From Microcella flavibacter (GTDB lineage Bacteria > Actinomycetota > Actinomycetes > Actinomycetales > Microbacteriaceae): a DNA stretch of 64,000 bases. The position numbers were made by a program, and so were the translations under genes. This document shows positions 16,044-23,651 of the stretch, one piece after another. The DNA lies in contig NZ_CP051299.1 in assembly GCF_012530535.1 (NCBI RefSeq), forward strand, positions 1,860,001-1,924,000. Reading direction: 5' to 3'. Each line of letters begins with the position of its first letter. Within the stretch, counting starts at the first letter, position 1. Below the pieces are notes generated by a model, which made no database searches, was not told the origin of the DNA, and saw nothing but the letters and a program-made list of their open reading frames with translations.

Positions 16044-16549
16044 GGCGCTTCGAGCCGGCCGCCGCGCCCGGCACCGTCGAGGCGCTCGTCGATCAGGACG
16101 AGGCGCGCGTGCTGCGCTCGCTGGCCGAGCAGCTGGCCGGCCTGCTGACCGAGGCGGGCGAGAGCGAGACGAGCCGCGACGCCGCCGTCGACCGCGTGCT
16201 GCCCGACGCCTACCGCGACGACGACGAGGCCGCCGAGGAGTGGCGCCGGCTCAGCCGCCGCGCCCTCGCCGATCGCAAGGCGACCTTCGCGCAGCGCATG
16301 GTCGACGACCTCGAGCGGGCCGCGACGAACCCGGGCATCCACACGATCGCCCTCGACACCGCCGGCGCCCTCGACTGGGTGCGCGCCGTCGCCGATCTGC
16401 GCCTCGTGCTCGCCGAGCGGATGGGGATCCGCGAGGAGGGCGACGAGCCCAGCGGCGCGCTCGAGGGCGGCGCCGAGCTCTACGACTGGCTCGCCTGGAT
16501 GCAGGACGACCTCGTGCGGGTGCTGACCCTGCTCGAGGAGGCACAGTGA
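16040..16549 (+). CDS. DUF2017 protein (ClpS-associated)
   Basis: The 169-residue protein starts at the ATG overlapping the clpS stop. It is mostly helical and acidic: FEPAAAPGTVEALVDQDEAR, then VLRSLAEQLAGLL, a central RRLSRRALADRKATFAQRM, and a C-terminal YDWLAWMQDDLVRVL. This matches DUF2017, nearly always found right after clpS in actinobacteria. No enzymatic motif is visible; a role in Clp-dependent proteolysis is inferred from context only. It overlaps the next gene by four bases (GTGA). Confidence 0.88.
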   Translation: MRRFEPAAAPGTVEALVDQDEARVLRSLAEQLAGLLTEAGESETSRDAAVDRVLPDAYRDDDEAAEEWRRLSRRALADRKATFAQRMVDDLERAATNPGIHTIALDTAGALDWVRAVADLRLVLAERMGIREEGDEPSGALEGGAELYDWLAWMQDDLVRVLTLLEEAQ

Positions 16550-16917
16550 GCGAGGGGCACCCGCCGGAGCGCCTCGACGCCGAGGCCTTCGAGGCGCTCG
16601 TCGTCGCCGAGCTCGACGACCTGCCCGATGAGATGGTCGAGGGGCTCGACAACGTCGTCTTCGTCGTCGAGGACCGCCCCGAGGACGGCTCGCTCGACCT
16701 GCTCGGGCTCTACGAGGGCACGGCCGTCACCGACCGCGGCCAGTACGGCTTCGGCGAGCTGCCCGACCGCATCATCCTGTACCGCGAGCCGCTGCTCGCC
16801 ACCGCCGAGGGCGATCGGCAGGAGCTGCTCGACCAGATCCACGTGACGCTCGTGCACGAGATCGCCCACTACTACGGGATCGACGACGCCGAGCTGCACC
16901 GCCTCGGCTGGGGCTGA
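16546..16917 (+). CDS. Minimal zincin metallopeptidase-family protein
   Basis: The 123-residue protein starts at GTG overlapping the DUF2017 stop. Near the C-terminus it has VTLVHEIAHYYGID (HEIAH at about 104-108), the zinc-binding HExxH of the small DUF1025/metallopeptidase family. The preceding ELPDRIILYREPL is also typical. Size fits the family, about 110-140 residues. No signal peptide is seen. Its coupling to clpS and DUF2017 suggests a cytoplasmic proteolysis module; the substrate is unknown. Confidence 0.9.
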   Translation: MSEGHPPERLDAEAFEALVVAELDDLPDEMVEGLDNVVFVVEDRPEDGSLDLLGLYEGTAVTDRGQYGFGELPDRIILYREPLLATAEGDRQELLDQIHVTLVHEIAHYYGIDDAELHRLGWG

Positions 16918-16952
16918 CGGCGCGGCAGCCCCGCCCGCCCGGGCTCGCCGCT

Positions 16953-16958
16953 TAGCAT
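16953..16958 (+). promoter_or_regulatory. -10 element TAGCAT, leaderless start
   Basis: TAGCAT ends 7 nt before the ATG at 16966, so transcription would begin at or next to the start codon. No ribosome-binding site is present. Confidence 0.5.
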
Positions 16959-16965
16959 CGCTCGC

Positions 16966-18192
16966 ATGCGACGGGGGCAGCGGGTGAGGAAGACCATCAG
17001 CGGGATGCTCGCCCTCGCGGTCGTGCTCGTCACCGTCTGGGCGGCCGGCGCGCTGCTGAGCCCCGTGCCGGTGCTCGAGGCGCGCGAGCAGCCGCCCTCG
17101 CTCGACGCCGTGGGCGTGGATCCCGCCGCCCTCGCCCTGCCCGCCGCCGGGTCGAGCGCCGTGATCGCGGGATCGGGCGATCCCGTCTCCGCCGGCGACC
17201 CCGCGGCGCGCCCCATCGCCGGCCTCGCGAAGGTGGTGCTCGCGCACGTCGTGCTCGACGCCGCGCCCCTCGAGCCCGGCTCGCTCGGGCCGACGACGGC
17301 CATCGACGCCGACGACGTCACCCGCTTGCGGGCCCTGCAGGCCTCCTCCGTGCGCACCGTTCCGGTCGTCGCCGGTCAGGCGTGGACCCAGTACGACCTG
17401 CTCGCGGCCTCCGTCATCGGGTCGGGCAACAACACGGCCGAGGTGCTCGCCGCCGCGGTGTTCGGCACGGTCGACGGCTACCTGCTCGCCGCCGCCGAGT
17501 GGCTCGCCGAGAACGGCCTCGACGACACCGTCGTCGTCGACGCGACCGGCATCGGCAGCGGCAACGTCGGCACGGCCGCCGACATGGCCCGCCTCGCGCA
17601 GCTGACGGTCGCCGACCCCGTGCTGCTCGACCTGCTGGTGACGCGGCCGACCGCCTCGTCCTCGGTCGGCACCTGGAGCGACAACGCGGCCTTCCCCGGC
17701 GGCACGGGCGCGCTCGGCGCGGCGACGACGTACACCGATGCGGCGGGCGTCTGCACGCTGCTCGTCGTGCCCGTCGGCGAGACCTACGCCGGCCTCGCCC
17801 TCCTCGGCCAGCCCGACTACCCGACCGCCGAGGCCGGCGTCGCCGGCGTGCTGCCCGGGCTCGCGACGGCGCTGCAGCCGCTGACGATCATCGAGGCGGG
17901 CGACGCGGTCGGCGAGCTCGTCGCCGACTGGGGCCAGCGCACCGACCTCGTCGCGACCGAGCCGGTGACGATCATCGCCCTCGACGCCTCGGGCGTGCAG
18001 CTCGACTACGTGCTCGACGAGCGCCGCACGGCGCTGCGCGGCACGACGATGGGCCGGCTCACCGTGACGACGCCGACGAGCGAGCAGACGATCCGGCTCG
18101 AGACGGCGACGACGATCACCGAGCCGGGCGTCGCCTGGCGCTTCGCCGACCCGTTCACCGTGCTCGACCGCTGGCTCGGCGAGTCGGGCTGA
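16966..18192 (+). CDS. D-Ala-D-Ala carboxypeptidase-like protein (S11), probably inactive
   Basis: The 408-residue protein has an N-terminal membrane anchor (about 14-32). The extracytoplasmic part resembles S11 penicillin-binding proteins: RPIAGLAKVVL aligns with the usual SxxK block, and GSGNNTAEVLA with the SxN block. The SxxK serine is Gly here (GLAK) and the KTG motif is replaced by GGTGAL. The catalytic serine therefore appears lost, although the overall fold and the C-terminal beta domain remain. It may be a non-catalytic cell-wall binding protein. The start is supported by a leaderless promoter. It ends 38 nt from the convergent kinase gene. Confidence 0.8.
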   Translation: MRRGQRVRKTISGMLALAVVLVTVWAAGALLSPVPVLEAREQPPSLDAVGVDPAALALPAAGSSAVIAGSGDPVSAGDPAARPIAGLAKVVLAHVVLDAAPLEPGSLGPTTAIDADDVTRLRALQASSVRTVPVVAGQAWTQYDLLAASVIGSGNNTAEVLAAAVFGTVDGYLLAAAEWLAENGLDDTVVVDATGIGSGNVGTAADMARLAQLTVADPVLLDLLVTRPTASSSVGTWSDNAAFPGGTGALGAATTYTDAAGVCTLLVVPVGETYAGLALLGQPDYPTAEAGVAGVLPGLATALQPLTIIEAGDAVGELVADWGQRTDLVATEPVTIIALDASGVQLDYVLDERRTALRGTTMGRLTVTTPTSEQTIRLETATTITEPGVAWRFADPFTVLDRWLGESG

Positions 18193-18230
18193 GCCGGCGC
18201 GGTCGGGCGGGCGCGGTCGGACCGCCGCGG

Positions 18231-18779
18231 TCAGGCGAGCGCGGCCCCGTCGACGATCTCGTCGGCCCAGCGGCGCGGGTCGTGCAGAGCCGCGTGGCGC
18301 TCCTCCTGCGCGGCCCAGCGCTGCCAGTGCGGGCGGAAGGCCTCGCCGTCGCGGGCGAGGGCGCGCTCCCGGCGCCGGGCGTCGTCGAGCTCGACCCAGA
18401 CGCCGCGATCGGCGAGGGCCCGGGCGGCGGCGCTGAGCGCGCCGCATCCCTCGACGACGAGCGGGCGCCGGGCATCCACCGCCACCCAGTCGGCCGGGCG
18501 CCCGGCGGCCCAGTCCCAGCGGCGGTAGCGCGCGGGCTCACCCGCGGCGAAGCGGCGCAGCACGTGCTCGAGCACGTGCGCCTCGGCGGCCTCGAGCCCG
18601 TCCCAGCCGGGGTAGACGTCGTCGAGGCTCAGCAGCGTCGCGCCCTCGGCGGCGGCGAGCGCGGTGGCCCAGGTGGTCTTGCCCGAGCCCGAGCGGCCGT
18701 CGACGAGGGTGACGCGCGGGCGCTCCGGGGTCGGCGACGCGGGCGTGGGATGCTCGGCCGCGGTCTCAGCGCAGCACAC
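18231..18779 (-). CDS. P-loop nucleoside/uridine kinase-like ATPase
   Basis: The 182-residue protein has a Walker A GRSGSGKTT near residue 28 and LLSLDDVYPGWDGL after it, as in uridine/panthothenate kinase-like proteins of actinobacteria. The middle, RYRRWDWAAGRPADW, is typical of that group, followed by VVEGCGALS. It lacks a diagnostic substrate motif. Its start overlaps the end of the ECF transporter gene by 14 bp on the same strand, so it is probably translated from the thiamine-riboswitch transcript. A kinase for a thiamine precursor is possible but unproven. Confidence 0.8.
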   Translation of the reverse strand: MCCAETAAEHPTPASPTPERPRVTLVDGRSGSGKTTWATALAAAEGATLLSLDDVYPGWDGLEAAEAHVLEHVLRRFAAGEPARYRRWDWAAGRPADWVAVDARRPLVVEGCGALSAAARALADRGVWVELDDARRRERALARDGEAFRPHWQRWAAQEERHAALHDPRRWADEIVDGAALA

Positions 18780-21129
18780 TCGTGAACTCCCCCGTGACGA
18801 CGGCCGCGGTGACCGCGAGGGCCGAGACGAGCATCCCGACGACGACGACCGCGGAGTCGGTGCGCGTCCACGGCGAGGGCCGCGTCCACGTGCGGGGAGC
18901 GTCGGCGCCGAAGCCGCGCGCCTCCATGCCGATCGCGAGGGCCGAGCCGCGGCGGATCGACAGCACGAGCAGCGAGAACACGAGCCCGGCGGCGCGGCGC
19001 ACCCGGCGGCGGTCGCCGATGCCGCGCGCGCGGCGGGCCCGCTCGAGCGTGCGGGCGTCGGAGCGCAGCAGCCCCACGAGGCGCAGGGCCGCGACGGCGC
19101 CGAGCACGAAGCGCGCGGGCAGCCGCAGGTTCTGGCCGAGCGCGTCGCCCAGCCGCGTCGCGTCGGGCCGGGAGAACAGCGCGATCGCGGGCAGGCCGAT
19201 GGCGAGCACGCGCAGGAACGTCGCGAGGGCGAGCTCGATCGAGCCGTCGCTGATGCGCACGAAGAGGAACTCGGCGTGCACGGTGCCCGAGACCTGGCCG
19301 TAGAGCAGGATCGTCAGCGCCGTGAAGGGCGCCGCGACGAGCACGGGGATGAAGCGCCGCAGCAGCGTGCGCGCCGGCACGCCGAGCAGCGGCATGAGCA
19401 GCAGCTGCAGCGCGAGGGCGGTGCCGGCCGAGACGACGTCGATCGTGCTGATGAGCACGAGGGCGGGCAGCAGGGCCGCGGCGAGACCCGCGGCGGGGTT
19501 GAGGCGCGCGGCGAGGGCGGGGCGGCGGGGCGCGGGTGCGGCGGGGGCGGGGTCGACGGACTCGGCCGCTGCCGGCGCGGGATGCCCGCCCACGGGCTCG
19601 GCGACCGGCTCGCGCGCGGGCATCCGCACCTCGCGGGCGCCGAGCGCGGTGACGAGCGCGCGGTCGTGCGTGGCCATGACGACCGCTCCCCCGCCGTCGC
19701 GGTGCGCGGCGAGGAGGGCGGCGAGCTCGGCCCAGGTGCGGGAGTCCTGCCCGAAGCTCGGCTCGTCGAGCAGCAGCACGGGCGGCGCGGTGGCGAGGGC
19801 CGTCGCGACGGAGAGCCGGCGCTGCTCGCCGCCGCTCAGCGAGTACGGGCTGGACGCGGCGAGGTGCCGCAGCCGCAGGGGGTCGAGCAGCGCGTCGACG
19901 TCGTCGGCGACGCGCTGCGGCTCGCGGCCGAGGGCGGTGGGCCCCACGGCGAGCTCCTCGCGCACGGTCGGCGCGACGAACTGGTGCTCGGGGTTCTGGA
20001 ACACGACGCCGAGCCGGGCGACGAGCTCGGCCGAGCGCCAGGTCGCGGGGTCGCTCGCGGCGGAGCCCTCGCCGTCCTCCGCCGCCGCGACCGCGCCCTC
20101 CGCGGCCGGCAGCAGCCCGGCGAGGGTCAGCAGCAGCGTGCTCTTGCCCGAGCCGTTCGGCCCGGTGAGCGCGACGACCTCGCCCGCCCGCAGGTCGAGG
20201 TCGATGCCGCGGGCGACGACCTCGCCGCCGGCGGGGCGCACGGCGAGGTCGCGAGCGGCGAGCAGGGCATCCCCCGCCGGCCTCGATGCGGGGGCGGGAT
20301 GCGCGGGCTCGCGCCCGGGAACCCACACGCCGCGCGCCGCCAGCGCCGCGCCCCGCGCCTCGAGCACCTCGGCGGTCGGGCCGTCGGCGACGACCCGCCC
20401 GCCCTCGAGCACCACGACCCGGTCGACGAGGGGCGCCCACACGTCGACGCGGTGCTCGACGACGAGGAGCGTCATCGAGCGGTCGGCGACGAGCGCGGCG
20501 ACGGCCCGCGCGACCTCGCCGACGCCCTCGGGGTCGAGCTGCGCCGTGGGCTCGTCGAGCAGCAGGGCGCCGGGGTGCATGGCGAGCACGCCCGCGAGCG
20601 CGAGCCGCTGCTTCTGCCCCCCGGAGAGGCGGGAGGTGTCGTGGTCGAGGGCGAGGTCGGCGAGGCCCACCGCGGCGAGCGCCGCGGGAACCCGACGCGC
20701 GATCTCCTCCGCCGGCACCCCGAGGTTCTCGGGCCCGAAGGCGACGTCGTCGCCCGCGCGGGCGAGCACGAGCTGCGCGTCGGGATCCTGCAGCAGCAGC
20801 CCGACCCGGCCGCGCGCGGCACCGGGCTCGACGCCGTCGACGGTCAGGGCTCCGGCCTGGAGGCCCTCGTCGTCACCGCCCAGCACCCCGGCCCACGCCT
20901 GCAGCAGGGTCGACTTGCCGCTGCCCGAGGCGCCGAGCAGCAGCACGCGCTCGCCGGGATGCACCCGCAGGTCGACCCCGTCGAGCACGGGGGCGTCGCG
21001 GCCCGCGGGGGTCCAGCTCCACGCCTCGGCGGCGAGGGACGCCGCACCGCGCCCGGGGGCGGGTGCGGCATCCCTCGCGCCGGTCACGAGCGGGAGCCCG
21101 CCCGCCGGGGCGGTGTCAGGATGCGGCAC
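18766..21129 (-). CDS. ECF transporter, fused ATPase-ATPase-T subunit
   Basis: The 787-residue protein combines three ECF parts. ATPase 1 (about 30-265) has Walker A GASGSGKST and signature RLSGGQKQRLALA. ATPase 2 (about 285-490) has Walker A GPNGSGKST and signature SLSGGEQRRLSVA. A T subunit (about 530-787) has four or more membrane helices and the coupling motif ARRARGIG. The GTG start overlaps the YkoE gene end by 14 bp. With YkoE and the TPP riboswitch upstream it forms a complete thiamine/hydroxymethylpyrimidine importer. In most bacteria the two ATPases and T are separate or the ATPases alone are fused, so the triple fusion is notable. Confidence 0.93.
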   Translation of the reverse strand: MPHPDTAPAGGLPLVTGARDAAPAPGRGAASLAAEAWSWTPAGRDAPVLDGVDLRVHPGERVLLLGASGSGKSTLLQAWAGVLGGDDEGLQAGALTVDGVEPGAARGRVGLLLQDPDAQLVLARAGDDVAFGPENLGVPAEEIARRVPAALAAVGLADLALDHDTSRLSGGQKQRLALAGVLAMHPGALLLDEPTAQLDPEGVGEVARAVAALVADRSMTLLVVEHRVDVWAPLVDRVVVLEGGRVVADGPTAEVLEARGAALAARGVWVPGREPAHPAPASRPAGDALLAARDLAVRPAGGEVVARGIDLDLRAGEVVALTGPNGSGKSTLLLTLAGLLPAAEGAVAAAEDGEGSAASDPATWRSAELVARLGVVFQNPEHQFVAPTVREELAVGPTALGREPQRVADDVDALLDPLRLRHLAASSPYSLSGGEQRRLSVATALATAPPVLLLDEPSFGQDSRTWAELAALLAAHRDGGGAVVMATHDRALVTALGAREVRMPAREPVAEPVGGHPAPAAAESVDPAPAAPAPRRPALAARLNPAAGLAAALLPALVLISTIDVVSAGTALALQLLLMPLLGVPARTLLRRFIPVLVAAPFTALTILLYGQVSGTVHAEFLFVRISDGSIELALATFLRVLAIGLPAIALFSRPDATRLGDALGQNLRLPARFVLGAVAALRLVGLLRSDARTLERARRARGIGDRRRVRRAAGLVFSLLVLSIRRGSALAIGMEARGFGADAPRTWTRPSPWTRTDSAVVVVGMLVSALAVTAAVVTGEFTSVLR

Positions 21130-21751
21130 GCGACCCCAGCTCGCGGCCCGCCGCGAAGCGGTTGAGCGCGCCCGTGCGGGCGAGCCCGCGCATGAGCAGC
21201 CACGAGCCGAGCCCGGCGAACAGCAGCCCCGAGATGACGCCGCAGACCGCGTAGACGGCCATGAACTCGGGCGCCGCCCCCGCGTACCAGACGGTCAGGT
21301 CGAGGGCGACCATCGCGACGCCCGCGCCCGCCCCGGCGAGCAAGGCCGGGATGAGGCCCCACGCGCGGTACAGGAAGAACGCGAGCACGAGCTCGGCGCC
21401 GAGGCCCTGGATGAGGCCGGAGAGCAGCGTCAGCGGGCCCCACTCGGTGCCGATGAGCGCCGAGACGGAGGCCGCGACGATCTCGCCGTAGAGCGCCGCG
21501 CCGGGCTTGCGCACGACGAGCGCGACGAGCACGCCGGGGAACAGCCAGACGCCGTGGAACAGCGCCTGCAGGCCGGGCAGCGCCGCCTCGAAGGGGGTCG
21601 TGATGACGCTGTAGCCGACGGAGTTCCACAGGACGAAGACGAGGCCGCCGGCGACGGCGAGCACGCTCGCCACGACGATGTCGACCACGCGCCAGCGCAG
21701 GCTCGGCCGGCGGGGTGCGGTGGAGGCGGATGGGGATGCGGTGGTGACCAT
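21116..21751 (-). CDS. ykoE: ECF transporter S component, YkoE type (HMP/thiamine)
   Basis: The 211-residue membrane protein has about six hydrophobic helices and motifs of the YkoE family (NSVGYSVITTPFEAALPGLQ, then GVWLFPGVLVALVVRKPGAA and LIGTEWGPLTLLSGLIQGLG). The ATG at 21751 is preferred because AAAGG lies 10 nt upstream; an ATG nine codons earlier overlaps that site. YkoE binds hydroxymethylpyrimidine or thiamine in the membrane and docks on the EcfAA'T unit encoded next. A TPP riboswitch lies in its leader, so expression falls when thiamine pyrophosphate is plentiful. Confidence 0.94.
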   Translation of the reverse strand: MVTTASPSASTAPRRPSLRWRVVDIVVASVLAVAGGLVFVLWNSVGYSVITTPFEAALPGLQALFHGVWLFPGVLVALVVRKPGAALYGEIVAASVSALIGTEWGPLTLLSGLIQGLGAELVLAFFLYRAWGLIPALLAGAGAGVAMVALDLTVWYAGAAPEFMAVYAVCGVISGLLFAGLGSWLLMRGLARTGALNRFAAGRELGSRAAS

Positions 21752-21818
21752 GATGCGCGTGCCTTTCGGTCGATGCACGCCGCGGATCGGCGTGCGACTG
21801 GGTCGGCACGGGTGCGAG

Positions 21819-21907
21819 AAGTCCTCCCTGCGCCGGCATGATCCGGATCAGGTTCGACGGTCGGAGCTTGGAGCAGCTCCCTCTCAGCCCGGCTCACCGG
21901 ACTCCCG
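21819..21907 (-). promoter_or_regulatory. TPP (thiamine pyrophosphate) riboswitch
   Basis: On the minus strand the leader contains the conserved thi-box elements in order: GCTGAGAGGGAGC, then CGAACCTGATCCGGATCATG, then CCGGCGCAGGGA. The closing P1 helix pairs AGTCC (21899-21903) with GGACT (21820-21824). It ends about 70 nt before the ykoE ATG, room for an expression platform. Confidence 0.95.
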
Positions 21908-21939
21908 TGTACGTCAGCGAGTGTACGCCCCTCCGCCCG

Positions 21940-21945
21940 TAGGGT
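21940..21945 (+). promoter_or_regulatory. -10 element TAGGGT, leaderless start
   Basis: TAGGGT ends 7 nt before the ATG at 21953. It lies just outside the 5' side of the divergent TPP riboswitch. Confidence 0.5.
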
Positions 21946-21952
21946 GGGGCGC

Positions 21953-22780
21953 ATGCTCGACGTCTCCGACACCCGCCGCGCCTTCTCCGCCTACCTCGAC
22001 CGCCTCATCGACGGGCTGACCGCACGGCCCGACGTCACGGGCCTCGTGCTCGCCGGCAGCACCGCCGATCGGGCCCGAGTCGACGAGTGGAGCGACCACG
22101 ACTTCCTCGTCACCACGGTCAGCGAGCAGGCCGCCGAGACGATGCGCACCAACCTCGCCTGGCTGCCCGACGCCGAGACCCTGGTCATCGCCGTGCGCGA
22201 GGGCGCCCACGGCCTCAAGTGCGTCTACGAGAACGGGGCCGTGCTCGAGTTCGCCGTCTTCGCCCCCGGCGAGCTGCTGCTCGCCCACGCCAACGACTTC
22301 GAGGTCGCGCTCGACCGCGGGGGCATCGGCGCCGCCATGCGCGAGGTCGCCGCGAAGCCGAAGCCGCTCGGCAGCACCTCCCCCGAGGCCCATGCGCAGC
22401 TCTTCCTCGCCCACCTGCTCATCGGCGTGGGCCGGGCGCGGCGGGGCGAGCTGCTCAGCGCGGGCCAGTCGGTGCGATCCCACGCGCTCGGCAGCCTGCT
22501 CGCGCTGCACCGCCAGGTCGTGGTGGGCGGGGCGGATGCCCGGCTCGACGACCTCGACGCCTACCGGCGGCTCGAAACCGTGCATCCCGACTTCGCCGCT
22601 CTGCTCGAACGGGCGCTCGAGCGCGACCCCGAGCGCGCGGCCCGGAGCCTGCTCTACCTCGCGGTCACGAGCGGCGTCACCGGCTGGCGCGGCTGGCCCG
22701 TGGCCGCGGAGCGCGCGGTGCGCGAGCGGCTCGGCTGGCCCATGGATGCTCCGCAGGAGGAGCGTCGCCCCGCCCACTAG
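21953..22780 (+). CDS. Nucleotidyltransferase-fold protein
   Basis: The 275-residue protein has the pol-beta-type nucleotidyltransferase pattern: GLVLAGSTADRARVDEWSDH followed by DFLV, with the G-S and D-x-D residues needed for metal and nucleotide binding near residues 35-52. The C-terminal half is helical. It resembles aminoglycoside or streptomycin adenylyltransferase-like proteins and general NTP-transferase domain proteins of actinobacteria. No substrate can be named. The ATG at 21953 is used because a -10 element stands 7 nt upstream; three further codons are open before it. The gene is divergent from ykoE. Confidence 0.8.
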   Translation: MLDVSDTRRAFSAYLDRLIDGLTARPDVTGLVLAGSTADRARVDEWSDHDFLVTTVSEQAAETMRTNLAWLPDAETLVIAVREGAHGLKCVYENGAVLEFAVFAPGELLLAHANDFEVALDRGGIGAAMREVAAKPKPLGSTSPEAHAQLFLAHLLIGVGRARRGELLSAGQSVRSHALGSLLALHRQVVVGGADARLDDLDAYRRLETVHPDFAALLERALERDPERAARSLLYLAVTSGVTGWRGWPVAAERAVRERLGWPMDAPQEERRPAH

Positions 22781-22809
22781 TCCGCAGCTCGCGCACCCCC
22801 GCGGCTCAC

Positions 22810-22815
22810 TAGGAT
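22810..22815 (+). promoter_or_regulatory. -10 element TAGGAT, leaderless start
   Basis: TAGGAT ends 6 nt before the ATG at 22822, with no ribosome-binding site between. Confidence 0.5.
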
Positions 22816-22821
22816 CAGCGC

Positions 22822-23646
22822 ATGGACATCGTCTTCACCCCCGAGCTGCTCATCGCCTTCGGCACCCTGCTCGTGCTCGAGATCGTGCTCGGCATCGACA
22901 ACGTCGTGTTCATCTCGATCCTCGCGGGCAAGCTGCCGCCCGAGCAGCAGAACAAGGCGCGCATCCTCGGCCTCAGCCTCGCGATGTTCCTGCGCATCGG
23001 CCTGCTCTTCGCGGCGAGCTGGGTGATCACGCTCACCGCCGACGTCTTCGAGCTGTTCGGCATGGGCTTCTCCGGCAAGGACATGATCCTCATCGCGGGC
23101 GGACTCTTCCTGCTCTACAAGGCCGTCACCGAGATCCACGAGCGGCTCGAGGGCGAGGAGCACCACACCGCCGGCGCCGGCAAGAAGGCCGCGACCTTCG
23201 GCGGCGTGATCGTGCAGATCCTGCTCATCGACCTCGTCTTCTCGATCGACTCGGTCATCACCGCCGTCGGCATGGTCGACGAGCTCTGGGTCATGGTCGC
23301 CGCGGTCGTCATCGCCGTGCTGATAATGCTCTTCACGGCCAAGGCCGTCAGCGACTTCGTCAACCGCCACCCCACGGTGAAGATGCTCGCCCTCGCCTTC
23401 CTCGTGCTCATCGGCGTCATGCTCATCGCCGAGGGCTTCGACTACAAGATCGACAAGGCGCTCATCTACGGCCCCATCGCCTTCGCGATCGGCGTCGAGG
23501 TGCTGAACCTGCTCGCCCGCCGCCGCGCCGCCGCGAAGCGCCCGGCGCCGGTCGAGCCCGTGCACCTGCGCCAGGGCACCATGAAGGTCGACGACGAGCG
23601 CGCGGTCGGTACCGCCCCCGCGGGCGCCGGCGACCACTCGATCTGA
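22822..23646 (+). CDS. TerC-family integral membrane protein
   Basis: The 274-residue protein has about seven membrane helices. Its two symmetric motifs are LEIVLGIDNVVFISILAGKL (near residue 20) and ILLIDLVFSIDSVITAVGM (near 135), with the conserved acidic residues of the TerC/Alx family. These proteins are linked to tellurite resistance and manganese efflux; in the absence of other ter genes, manganese export or metallation of exported proteins is the better guess. The C-terminal 35 residues are basic and cytoplasmic. Confidence 0.92.
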   Translation: MDIVFTPELLIAFGTLLVLEIVLGIDNVVFISILAGKLPPEQQNKARILGLSLAMFLRIGLLFAASWVITLTADVFELFGMGFSGKDMILIAGGLFLLYKAVTEIHERLEGEEHHTAGAGKKAATFGGVIVQILLIDLVFSIDSVITAVGMVDELWVMVAAVVIAVLIMLFTAKAVSDFVNRHPTVKMLALAFLVLIGVMLIAEGFDYKIDKALIYGPIAFAIGVEVLNLLARRRAAAKRPAPVEPVHLRQGTMKVDDERAVGTAPAGAGDHSI

Positions 23647-23651
23647 CCGGC

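Noticed and set aside
22392-23651. N-terminal extension of the GAF kinase frame back to 22392
   Set aside because: It overlaps the nucleotidyltransferase and TerC genes on the same strand; the kinase similarity begins at 23652.
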